Below are positions 36,158-45,422 of a DNA stretch of 64,000 nucleotides, piece by piece. The translations under genes were made by a program, and so were the position numbers. This DNA comes from Bettongia penicillata ogilbyi. Lineage: Eukaryota; Chordata; Mammalia; Diprotodontia; Potoroidae. Every line of letters begins with the position of its first letter. Position 1 is the first letter of the stretch. The stretch is from the NCBI GenBank assembly GCA_023548195.1, contig JAJHZJ010000532.1:1568725-1632724 (forward strand), given 5' to 3'. The notes beneath the pieces were generated by a model. That model had not been told where the DNA came from and did not search any database. It was given only the letters and a program-made list of their open reading frames with translations.

Positions 36158-37184
36158 ATACTGTTTACTGGATGTTTGCTCTGTATAGTTTTAAAGACTA
36201 TATTAAAATGTTAAAGACAGGAATTATGTAGGAAGTCTGACTGGACAGAAAATTCCACATTTGAAGTTTTAAAATTTATATCTAATTTTATAATCTTTTG
36301 AAATAAGTCACATATCAGATCCACTGAGAATCTAACTATACACAGTACTTTAAGGAAGTATTTAAAAACATTCAGCAGATAAATTTTTGTCTTATATTGG
36401 ACTCAAAAAGCAGGAGAGTATGGGCTCATCTGTACTGAATCGACTTTTAAGTATTAAACACAGATGTCCTGTCTAAAATTGAAAACTAGATTTATTTGCT
36501 GGATGGTAAACTGGATCCAACTGACACTTTGTATCAGTGTTTTCTGTTGTTTTTGTTTCATTTATATCTTCCTCTGCCCTCCTCCTTCTCTCCCGTCCTC
36601 CACCATCACTGCTGAATGCTGTTGTATGTACTCACATAGGGAATAAATGCCTGCTGTGTACTGCTGGATTCTCTACATCCTTCTCTAAAAATTTTTTGCA
36701 AAAATATAATTTGAAAGGATGTTCTTGGTACCCTTTGCTTTGGGTGACACGTTCACTTTAAGATCAACAGTATTTTCAGTTTGCGAGTGTTACCTTAAAA
36801 AATGAGTTTGGATTTCCCCTACTAATTTATTAGGAAAATGTTTTTCTTAGTTAACATTTCCTAATCCACACTGAATGATGTTCGTATTTTTCAATTTTTT
36901 CTGTTTCTATAAAGTTATGTCTGTGATTTGTGCAGTTTTTAGCTATTTATTGCTGTGCTTTTCTCTTAGAATGTTAGCTTCAACACCAATTTGTACACTT
37001 TTATTAGTTAAAAATCAACAATTATTACTACTGTTCCTTTGCAGAATTCATTGACTAGCGTTTTTTGCTCCTGTGTATCAGAATTGTTATGATACTTGTA
37101 TTCTCATCGATTTCCCCCTTTTGTTTAGTAAAATTTTTAGAAGTCATCTGTTGATTGAATGTAGTTTGAGCACTCCAGAAGTCA

Positions 37185-37190
37185 AATAAA
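37185..37190 (+). promoter_or_regulatory. SCAMP1: Candidate distal SCAMP1 polyadenylation signal (AATAAA)
   Basis: AATAAA in 'gtcaaataaatacgg', with 'catgggtttttaaaa' downstream. If used it gives a 3' UTR of about 3.9 kb. Which site is used cannot be told from sequence. Confidence 0.4.
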
Positions 37191-38188
37191 TACGGTTAAC
37201 TAAAATCATGGGTTTTTAAAAAACAATTTGTTTTACACACTTACCTTTTAGGATTTAATTTACTATAATGCGTTGATTTAGAACAGAATGTAATTTAAAA
37301 TCTTGAAACTATAAACAGAATAAAGTGAAGATTTATTTCAAAATTAAATTATATTCCAGGCCTTGGTATTAACTACTTCAAATGTTTATATCTTAATTTA
37401 GCATTACAGGAGTGGAAATGTTTTTCTTAAACTTTGTGATATTTTCTCGTTAAAAAGCTTCATTTAGATGAAGAATACTTCCCACCCCCACCCCAGCAAT
37501 GCCCAGTCTCTGTAGTGTTAGCATCATTTTATTATTGTGCTGACTCCAAAGATGGTTCATTAATGTAAACCTTAAGAGCCATTGTTTGTAAGCCTTGAAT
37601 CATCCTGGACAGTTGGATATTTGTTAACGTAAACTCCCCAGTGAAAAGATTACACTCCTTACTCAAGTCTTCTCGTTGTCAGCCTAGACTTACTTTTGGT
37701 AGTTTTGTAATCCATCTATAGATCTTTACTAGCTCTATTCCCACTTCTTAATACTCCATTAGCATCATATCACATATCAGAAAGCCTGCGGTATAATGGT
37801 GCAGCAAGTCCCGTTCAGATTGTATGAATTCTGCAGCCTCTTTAACCTTCCAATGTTGATCCCTTTCATTTTGAACCTAGTGACTTGGCCGATCTAACCT
37901 AAAAGCTTCTTCACTAAAAGGCTCTTCTTTTATTTCTTTACGTAGATGTAGAGCAGAAAGTAATGGTCCTTTTTAATATATTTGAATAGGAAGATAATTT
38001 TGAAGTTGTTTTTATTGTTTATGAAATCCAACTGCACGGATTTTATTCTCTGATCTAAGGGTCCTTCACCTTTTGGGGTACCATGCACCCCTTTGACAGT
38101 CTGGTGAAGTGTATGAACCATATCTTGTAACATTTTTTAATGCACTAAATAAATTACTGAGGAATACAAAGGAAAATATATTGAAATA

Positions 38189-38203
38189 CAATCATCAAGA
38201 TTT
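38189..38203. repeat. Target-site duplication of copy C (left)
   Basis: caatcatcaagattt, identical to 41235-41249. Confidence 0.93.
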
Positions 38204-38209
38204 ATTCAT

Positions 38210-38280
<71 letters not shown>
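38204..38280 (-). repeat. (TAAA)n tail of copy C, grown into a microsatellite
   Basis: About 19 uninterrupted tttattta-type units on the + strand. Copy B ends in a short version (gttaaataaataaa), so this tract is the expanded 3' tail of the retroelement. The 112-codon frame across it (repeated FIYL) is an artefact. Confidence 0.9.
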
Positions 38281-39291
38281 GCTTTTTACATTCATTTTCA
38301 CAAATTTTTGGGTTCCAAATTTTCTCCCCTTTTCTCCCCTCCCCCCACCCCAATACCCCAAGCAATCTAATTTTCCCTATCTCCAATCTGTCCTCTCTTC
38401 TGTCATCCCTCCCTTCCCTTGTCTCTATCTTCTCTTTTCTCCTGTAGGTCCAGATGACTTTCTATTCCTCATTAACTGTATGTCTTCTTTCCTAGTTGCA
38501 ACAACAATACTAAACAATTGTTCCTAAAACTTTGAGTTCCAAATTCTCCCCATCCCTCCCTCCCCACCTATTCCCTTTGGTACGGCAGGCAATTCATTAT
38601 AGGCCATATCTGTGTAGCTTTGCAAATGACCTTCCTGATAGTCGTGTTGTGTAAGACTAACTGAATTACCATCCCTCCTAACCTGGCCCTCATAGTTTCT
38701 CTTCTGTCCTTTGATCCTGTCCCTCCCCAAGTATTGACTTTCAATTACTCCCTCCTCCCTTTGCCCTCCCTTCCATCATCCCCCCCCAATATCTCCTTCT
38801 CCCCCGCTTTCTTATACTGTAAGATAGGTTTTCATACCAAAATGAGTGTGCATTTCACTCCTTCGTTTAGTCAAATGTGATGAGGGTAAACTTTTGTTTA
38901 TTTGTTTGTTTGTTTTTTTTCCCTCAGCTCTCCTCTTTTTCCCTCCACTAAAAAACATCTCCTACTTGCCTCTTAAATGACATATAGTTACCCCCTTCCA
39001 TTTCCCCCTCTTTCCTCTCACTACATTTCTCTCTCATCATTTACCTTAATTTCTTTTAAGGTATGGTCCCATCCTATTCAGTTCAATCTGTGCTCTCTGT
39101 CTCTGCATGTGAATGCATGTGTGTATGTGTGTGCATGCGTGTACATGTGTATGTGTGATCCCACCAACCACCCAGATACTGAAAAGTTTTAAGAGTTAGA
39201 AAAATTGTCCTTCCCTGTATGAATGCAAACAGTTCATTTCTGGTAAGTCCCTTAATACTTCTCCTTGCTGTTTACTTTTGCATGCTTCCTC

Positions 39292-40399
39292 TCATTCTTG
39301 TGTTTGAAAGTCAAATTTTCTTTTCAGCTCTGGTCTTTTCATTAAGAATGATTGAAAGTCCTCTGTTTCATTGAAAGACCATATTTTCCCTTGAAGTATT
39401 ATACTCAGTTTAGCTGGGTAGGTGATTCTTGGTTTCAGTCCTAGTTCCTTTGCCTTCTGGAATATCCTATTCCACGCCCTTCGATCCCTTAATGTAGAAG
39501 CTGCTAGATCTTGGGTTATCCTGATTGTATTTCCACAGTACTGGAATTGTTTCTTTCTAGTTGCTTGCAAGATTTTTTCCTTGAGCTGGGAGTTCTGGAA
39601 TTTGGCCACAATGTTCCTAGGAGTTTCTCTTTTTGGATCTCTTTCAGGTGGTGATCGATGGATTCTTTCAATACTTATTTTGCCCTCTGGTCCTAGAATG
39701 TCAGGGCAGTTTTCCTTGATAATTTCATGCAAGACGATGTCTAGGCTCTTTTTTTGATCATGGCTTTCAGGTAGTCCCATAATTTTTAAGTTGTCTCTCC
39801 TGCATCTATTTTCCAGGTCAGTTGTTTTTCCCATGAGATATTTCACATTCTCTTCCATTTTTTCATTCTTTTGGTTTTGTTTGGTGATTTCTTGGTTTCT
39901 CGTAAAGTCATTAGACTCCATCTGTTCCATTCTAATTTTGAGAGAACTATTAAATTCAGTGAGCTTTTGAGCCTCTTTTTCCATTTGGCTCATTCTGCTT
40001 TTGAATGCATTCTTCTCCTCATTGGCTTTTTGAACCTCTTTTGCCAATTGAGTGAGCCTATTTTTCAAGGTGTTAATTTCCTCAGCATTTTTTTGGGTCT
40101 CCTTTACCAAGATATTGACCTTTTTTTTCATACTCTTCTTGCATCTTTGTCATTTCTCTTCCCAGTCTTTCCTCCACCTGTCTAACTTGCTTTTCAAAAT
40201 CCTTTTTAAGCTCTTCCAAGGCCTGAGCCCACCCAACACCCCCCTGGGGTGTCTGGGGTACTGAGGCCCCGCCCTCCACATCTTTCCCTGATGGGAAAAA
40301 TACGTTCTCGTCCTCCCCATCAGATCCGAAGGTCGGGATCATTTGCATTTGTTGGAAAAAACTCTCTAAAGTCTTATTTTTCTTCCCCTTTCTAGGCAT
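39292..40399 (-). pseudogene. L1-type ORF1 of copy C, one frameshift from intact
   Basis: It encodes an L1 ORF1-like nucleic-acid chaperone of about 368 codons in two frames. Frame 1 (from 40399) begins MPRKGKKNKTLESFF and runs into the coiled coil. At an A8 run (40121-40128 on the minus strand) it shifts to the second frame, which stays open to the stop at 39292. Order: basic N terminus, Lys/Glu-rich coiled coil (roughly residues 55-190), RRM-like core with ENRCRRDNLKIMGLPES, and C-terminal domain with QYCGNTIRITQDLAASTLRD, RRAWNRIFQKAKELG and YPAKLSIILQGKIW. These parallel the RRM and CTD of mammalian L1 ORF1p, which binds L1 RNA as a trimer. One fewer A would keep a single frame. The shift may be a mutation or a sequencing error in the homopolymer. 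The frames on the opposite strand are shadows. Confidence 0.85.
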
Positions 40400-41234
40400 T
40401 TTCCCAGCCAGTTACTTGATTTCTGAGATTCCTTTCCACCCTCGCCTGGATCCGCCCAGCTAGTGCTTGGCCTCTGAGATTCAAATGCGCTTTCCCGCAG
40501 CAAGCTTTAGTTCTGGCGCAAGGGTGGGGGCAGGGCCGCCTTCTAAGCTTGGGCCCTCAGGGGCTTTCTGCAGAGACTTTCAGGAACGGAGCGGGTGGGG
40601 GTGGGGGCCCCCCCCCCCGCCTGCTGTGCTCAGCTCCCTTGGGGGTTTTATTCAGAGGCGTTCAGCAGCAGAGCAGGGTGGGGGCAGGGCCGTCTCCCCT
40701 GCTCGGCTCCCTCAGGTTGGAAAGACCTTCAGTATTGAAGATCCTACCTGCTGCTGGGGGATTCCTGAGTCCCGGGCCGCTGCCGCCTCAGCCGCTCGCC
40801 CACGCCTCTGCCTCTGCCGCTTCCTGCCCCCGTCTCTGCCGCAGCCACTTCCTCCCGAGGGGGCCCAAGTCACGGAGACGCTCCGTTCACCTCCCCTATC
40901 GCAGCTTTCTTTCTTACTGACCTGTAGCTTCTGTGGGCGGAGGGACTTTCCCGGCTGCCGGAGCTTCCCCCAGAGCTTTCCTCTCTGAAGTCTGCTCGGG
41001 TCAGCTTCTCTGGGGCCGTGGCCAGGGGTGGGGGTGGGGTCCGCTTTCCGGGGTGCGATGGACCCCGGGGACGGCTCTCCAGGGTTCAGTGGAACGGAAA
41101 TCTCTTCCCCTATGTTTATGCACCCCCTGCAGAGATTCAGAATTTATGGGGATCTCCTTTTACCTCAATTCCATGGGTTGTGGGCTCCGAGCTCGTAAAT
41201 GTGCGTCCTTCTACTCCGCCATCTTGGCTCCGCC
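40400..41234 (-). promoter_or_regulatory. CpG-rich 5' UTR / probable internal promoter of copy C
   Basis: 835 bp from the 5' end (ggcggagccaagatggcgg) to the ORF1 start. It is the most GC- and CpG-rich stretch in the window and includes a long C run near 40610. L1-type elements carry an internal promoter here, and the opening motif with GCCAAGATGGCGG resembles a YY1-type site (AAGATGGC), as at the start of human L1. Promoter activity is inferred. Large + strand frames here (40467-40988, 40549-40920, 40933-41316) reflect GC richness and are not supported as genes. Confidence 0.6.
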
Positions 41235-41249
41235 CAATCATCAAGATTT
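41235..41249. repeat. Target-site duplication of copy C (right)
   Basis: caatcatcaagattt, identical to 38189-38203. Confidence 0.93.
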
Positions 41250-43259
41250 TTTTTTTAAATTTAAGAATTCTTGCAGGTCTACCCCCGTAATTGTTAAGAC
41301 CCTCCCTAACTATTGAAGTTCATTAACTACTTTTGTCTTAGCCTAATTTAGCAGGACTCCTCCAGGTTCTTCATGTAATAATTGGTATATCCTTGCGTAT
41401 GAAATCTCTGTGCCAGAAAAACAGCCCCTAATTATTGGTTCATTCAGCAATTGTATCATTGTAGATAGAAAAGCCCAGATTAGATTGAGGATGAAGCAAT
41501 ATCACGTGACATCACTGGAATTCTACCCTGACATCTTCTCAAGATTATAACCCTTAGATTAACCAACGTTGACCTTGTGGATAGAACAGTAGGAGGTGAT
41601 ATTTGTAGCAGGGGAAGTTGTGTTAATTGGAGGCAAATTTAATTGTGTGAGTTGAAAGGATTTTTTGTGTGTGTGTCGTCTAATATATTTTTTTCACACA
41701 TTATGTACTTATTTACACAAACAAGTCACAGCCACTAACTCACAAACTAAAATTTAATTTCAAGGAGAGAAGAGTTTTCAAAGGGACTGTACTTGGTTTA
41801 AAAATTCCATTAATAAAAAAGAATTTGTACCTTGACATAGGAATGCAAGGATTGATATAGCACAGAATGGATCCTCAGTTGGCTCAGCTTGGATTAGATA
41901 AAGATTCCTTTGAGCTGAAGTTCTGTATTTCTGTTTGGCTACGTGTTTGTCACTTCAGTTTGTGCCAGAGGTTGTTATGTTGGCATTTATTAGTGTGTGA
42001 CTCATTTGACTTTTGTAGAAGGAACGTTCAGATAGATCCTTCACTGTAGGAGATAGTTTGAGCTACTAGGCGATTTAAAGCATTTCTGTTGCCTCATGAC
42101 ACCCGGTGCCTTTAGTTACCACGTTTTAAAATTGGTCATTTTAGACAGGCCCTTCAGGGGAAGGGAGCACAAGTGAATTTACCATCCCTATAAGCAGATA
42201 TGCCCCATTCCTTGCCAGGTTCATTTACAAACATCACTAAAATGACTTTATTTAGCTCTGTCCTCTAATAGGGCAACTAATCTTGACTTGAAAGTTCTTA
42301 TTTGGTCTTGACCATCACTGTCTACTACATTATGCGTTTGCGTGATAACCACCGTGACCAAATACTTGACTGTTGTTTCAAACTTGATATTTAAGGTTTC
42401 TGTAGGTCTGTGGCTCACCATTGATAGAGCATAGTGGTAACAACCTCTCCAACCCATCACCTTTACTAGTCTTTTTTTTTTTTTCCTGGTCCATCTAATC
42501 CCCAAATTGAAATTTATCTCGCAGGTTCCAAATAGTCTGGGGAAAAGTAATGATGAAAAGACCACCCCCCCCATTATTGTGTTACTGTGACTGCTTGGTT
42601 AGCTTTCTGTTACCATTCTTACGTGAATCTGGCATCTTCCACATGCCTTAATATTGGAGAGGGGGACAGCACAGGACAAGATTGGGTCCAGACCTGTGTG
42701 AGTCCAGTCTGCAGCTGTCTCCAGGTTCCTTGTTTGGGTTTTTGCAATTCAAAAGGCATATTTGTAATCACTCATTTCTTATAGTTCTCCAGTCCAGTTT
42801 ATTTATGTTTTTCCCCTAAGGGGCACCGATGCTTTTTGGAAGCACTAACCTGAAACCTTGTAACACCAGGCCTAATGTTCCAGGGTGGAAAAATGGAAAC
42901 ATTGAATTCGTTCACCTCACCTGCCTTTATCAGAGTTTCTTTGAACCCACTATTACTTCATCTGGGAGAGATTTAAATGTCTTTGTAGTTAGTAGGGAAA
43001 GAGCAAAGGAGGTTGCAGATGAGAGATAAGCAAGATGACCTGTGGAGGAGGATAGGAGAGGACCTAGTTAGAGTGGTAGGAATAGGTTAAAAGAGCAATA
43101 TTAGGTCATGTAGTAGAACGATTTTAAGGAGCGGAGTAGATGATACAAAGGAACTCCTGATGGATGATCCAGATTTTCTCAGTAAAGATGATGACAAGGT
43201 CCTTGACTGAGAGAAGGGATTGGGATTTAGGAGTGGGCAAAACAGGAGTTGGAATGGAC

Positions 43260-43730
43260 AGACTCCAGAAGTCATACCTGAACAAGAATTCCCTTTGTGT
43301 ACTGTACACAACAGATGTTGCTCTTTGCTTGATGATCTCCAATGAAGGGGAACCCAGGTTGCTTCCAAATTCTACCTTTGGAGAACTTTTTATTAGGAAG
43401 GCTAAATTCGCCTATTTGCTATTTTTACCTGTTGCTCCTGCAGTTGCCCCCTAGTGCTAAGCATAACAAGTGTGAACCCATTTCCACACGGCAGCTTCAA
43501 AGAAGGTGATGATGTGTGCTTCCAGATTAAACAATCACATTTACTTCAACTTTCCCATCAATGACGTGGATTCAAAACTCTTCACTATTCTGATTGCCCT
43601 CCCCTATAAACACTTCAGTTTACAGTACCTTGCCTCAAATGTGGCACCTAGAATTGAGCACAGTGTTTCAGATGTAGTCTGCTGCTGTCGAAGTAGAATT
43701 GACATGACTTGACAACGGTTGAAAATGGAA
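43260..43730 (-). repeat. CR1/L3-like LINE 3' end, antisense
   Basis: 'agtcatacctgaacaagaattccc ... tccaatgaaggggaaccc ... attaggaaggctaaattcgcc ... gttgccccctagtgctaagcataacaag ... aatgtggcacctagaattgagcacagtgtttcagatg' follows the antisense family order in detail. Confidence 0.7.
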
Positions 43731-43913
43731 GGTAGGTTCAAGGCACTATGTCAGTAGCTTCCTAATCTGGCCTTCCTGCTTCCAGTCTTGCCTGTCCATT
43801 GTATCCTCCGTAGTGCTACCAAATTAATATTCCTAAAACAAAGATCTGAGCACAGGTCACATTCCTGCTCAAAAAAAGTAAAATCTGTTTCCCAGTAGGG
43901 AAGCCAGGGTCTG

Positions 43914-44110
43914 AGGTTCTTAATCTGGGGTCCATAATTTCACAAACTATGAACTTGGATGGGAAAAAATACATCTTTATTTCCACTAACCTCTAACTCA
44001 AAATTTGTATTTTCTCCAGTTATTCTGAGAAGGAGTTCTTAAGGTTTACCAGATTGCCAAAGGGCTCCATGACCAAAAAAAAAAAAAATGAAAAAGAGGT
44101 TCAGAATTCT
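43914..44110. mobile_element. hAT-like short element of the ggttcttaacc family, copy 3
   Basis: It begins gaggttcttaatctggggtcc and ends ggctccatgaccaaaa...aggttcagaattct. The interior 'gaacttggatgggaaaaaatacatctttatttc' is typical. Flanks share tctgag, a partial duplication. It is inserted in the L2 at 43758-44700. Confidence 0.65.
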
Positions 44111-44211
44111 GAGGGAAGGATAAAATACAAACTCAGCTTGGAATCTTGTCTCTTTACCTTAAGTGCCCCCCTCCATCTCTAGAATGTACTCCCTTCTGTG
44201 ATCCTCCTCTT

Positions 44212-44217
44212 AGAATT
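44212..44217. repeat. Target-site duplication of the solo LTR (left)
   Basis: agaatt, identical to 44615-44620. Confidence 0.8.
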
Positions 44218-44361
44218 TGTTAGGGGCCAAGCTCTGGACCACGGCCCCCTGAGGAGCCTGGAAGATGCCCCGGGGTGTTAACCCACCTTTGGGTGCTGGG
44301 ACCGACCACACGGGAGCAGGCTCCGCCCTCAGGGAGGAACATGGGAGGAGCTCTGGCTGGG

Positions 44362-44369
44362 TATATAAG
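44362..44369 (+). promoter_or_regulatory. TATA box of the solo LTR
   Basis: TATATAAG within gggtatataagggg, 37 bases before the AATAAA signal. Transcription would run rightward, toward the LHFPL2 3' end in antisense. Confidence 0.75.
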
Positions 44370-44405
44370 GGGATGCTGGGAAGAGTTCTGGGAGAAGACG
44401 CCATC

Positions 44406-44411
44406 AATAAA
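44406..44411 (+). promoter_or_regulatory. Poly(A) signal of the solo LTR
   Basis: AATAAA in ccatcaataaagtgaag. The following 'cggtgtactgtgtagtcattgtcccctctgtgg' is GT-rich as expected. Confidence 0.75.
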
Positions 44412-44614
44412 GTGAAGTGCACTGGCCACCTCGGTGTACTGTGTAGTCATTGTCCCCTCTGTGGAGGAGGGGATAGCCCTGCCGCACAGTAGGCCACACG
44501 GCCAGGAAAGGGTAAGGGGTGCCGCCTTATCCGGGCAAAGGCCAGGGAGGAGCCCCGTGCGAGTGTACCGTCTGGCCTAGTAACCAGGTGAAGGCCGGGG
44601 AATAGCCCCGTGCA

Positions 44615-44620
44615 AGAATT
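44615..44620. repeat. Target-site duplication of the solo LTR (right)
   Basis: agaatt, identical to 44212-44217. Confidence 0.8.
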
Positions 44621-44769
44621 CCTCATTTCCTCTAAGGTTCAGTTGACAGAATGTTGCCTTGACAGCAGGGCCCATTTCCTTTCCTCTTGGCACCCATGTG
44701 GTCAATGATTATTTTGTTTGATTGAACACATGTTAATGATGTCATTTCTACCATTCCCTTCTTGGTATT

Positions 44770-44912
44770 TTCACATCTGCTACCTAATATTGTTGCACTT
44801 CTTTGGGGTGGCCAGTAGAGTTAGGGACCTCTTTCAGAGACAAGGAAACTAGATGATTTGCCCAAGTTTCTAATGCCCAAAGTCAGCATTAGAAACCATG
44901 TTTCTCTTACTC
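44770..44912 (-). repeat. MIR fragment, antisense
   Basis: 'cacatctgctacctaatattg ... agagacaaggaaactagatgatttgcccaag' is a diverged antisense MIR. Confidence 0.5.
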
Positions 44913-45185
44913 TCGTATTGACAGTTGTTTTACAGATTATTGATACTGGGGTTTCCCAGGATCATCCTGGAGTTGAAAACTGAAGTTATCTTCTCCAGCA
45001 AACTGGTTCCTCTTCCTAACAATCTATTTTTGGTCAATTTGGCAACTTTCCTTTCATCCTGTTCTTAGAATGGTTAGGTCATCTTTCCTCTTCAGTCTCT
45101 TCAGTCACCTCATCTACTTCATAAATGTGTCAGCCTTTTCTCTCATTTTCCTCTGATGTTTTTAGTGAAGGCATTTGCTGTTTAG

Positions 45186-45422
45186 GTTTTCAGTGGTGTC
45201 CAACTCTTCATGACCTCATCTGGGGTTTTCTTGGCAAAGATAATAGAAGTGGTTTGTCATTTCCTTCTCCAGCTCATTTTACAGATGAGCTAACTGAGTC
45301 AACCAGGGTTGAAGTGACTTGCCCAGGGGCACACTGCTAGGAAGTGTCAGGCCATATTTGAACTCAGTAGGCTGAGTCTTCCTGATTCCAAGCCCAGGGC
45401 TCTGTGCACCACCTAGCTGCCC
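45186..45422 (-). repeat. Marsupial SINE, antisense, complete
   Basis: Full reverse-complement order from the tail (ttcatgacctcatctggggt, ggtttgtcatttccttctcc) to the head (gcaccacctagctgccc). Confidence 0.88.

Larger units (their letters stand above)
33323..37205 (+). other. SCAMP1: SCAMP1 3' UTR (extent inferred)
   Basis: About 3.9 kb after the stop contain no interspersed repeat that I can recognise, in contrast to everything around. This fits a long, constrained 3' UTR. Several AATAAA hexamers occur. The more distal candidates with AT-rich surroundings are at 36152-36157 and 37185-37190, and earlier ones are near 33573, 34082 and 34668. The exact end was set just past the last hexamer and is an inference. 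Short frames in it are chance. Confidence 0.65.
38204..41234 (-). mobile_element. ORF1-only L1-like (HAL1-type) retroelement, full-length copy C
   Basis: This is a 3.03-kb insertion read on the minus strand. Order: 5' UTR starting ggcggagccaagatgg (41234 to 40400, CpG-rich); ORF1 (40399-39292) with one frameshift; a 3' UTR (39291-38281) with a (CA)n tract and G/A-rich sequence; and a (TAAA)n tail (38280-38204). A perfect 15-bp duplication, caatcatcaagattt, flanks it at 38189-38203 and 41235-41249. There is no ORF2: only about 1.0 kb separates the ORF1 stop from the tail, too short for endonuclease plus reverse transcriptase, and the 3' UTR matches copies A and B. This is the plan of 'half-L1' elements, which rely on the L1 ORF2 protein. 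The terminus gaatgtaaaaagc resembles the 3' end of the resident L1. It is the best-preserved copy in the window. Confidence 0.88.
38057..41305. mobile_element. hAT-like short element of the ggttcttaacc family, split by HAL1 copy C
   Basis: 38057-38203 (agggtccttcaccttttggg ... gacagtctggtgaagtgtatgaacc ... gaggaatacaaaggaaa) and 41250-41305 (ending attgttaagaccctcc) are the two halves of one element. It is the same family as 8884-9066 and 43914-44110, in the opposite orientation. The 3.03-kb retroelement sits between the halves. Confidence 0.6.
44218..44614 (+). mobile_element. Solo LTR of an endogenous retrovirus
   Basis: A 397-bp element with the standard LTR ends TGTTAGGGG ... CCCCGTGCA, flanked by a 6-bp duplication, agaatt. 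It has a TATA box (TATATAAG, 44362-44369) and a poly(A) signal (AATAAA, 44406-44411) in the expected order and spacing, so U3, R and U5 can be placed. Six-base duplications are typical of class II (beta-like) retroviruses. No internal retroviral genes remain: this is the usual product of recombination between two LTRs. The last 80 bases hold two imperfect direct repeats (aggccagggaggagccccgtgc at 44541 and aggccggggaatagccccgtgc at 44592). It looks fairly young. A 75-codon frame across it is chance. Confidence 0.88.
43758..44700 (+). repeat. L2 LINE, sense, interrupted twice
   Basis: Three L2 pieces read through in order: 43758-43912 (tctggccttcctgcttccagtc ... gtgctaccaaattaatattcct), 44118-44217 (aaggataaaatacaaactcagc ... 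ctctagaatgtactccc) and 44615-44700 (cctcatttcctctaaggttcag). A hAT-like element and a solo LTR lie in the two gaps. Confidence 0.65.

Noticed and set aside
38109..38447. 112-codon frame with repeated FIYL
   Set aside because: It is the translation of the (TTTA)n tail of the retroelement.
38204..41234. Reading the element as an ordinary L1 with ORF2 lost by internal deletion
   Set aside because: Copies A, B and C share the same sequence after ORF1, so the join is a family feature. The shared terminus and tail fit a half-L1 better, although a genome-wide check is needed to be certain.
40467..41316. Large overlapping open frames on the + strand (173, 123, 127 and 90 codons)
   Set aside because: They lie antisense to the CpG-rich 5' UTR of the HAL1-type element. 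GC-rich sequence has few stops. No domain or start context supports them.
44265..44492. 75-codon frame in the solo LTR
   Set aside because: It spans the TATA box and poly(A) signal of an LTR, where no protein is expected.
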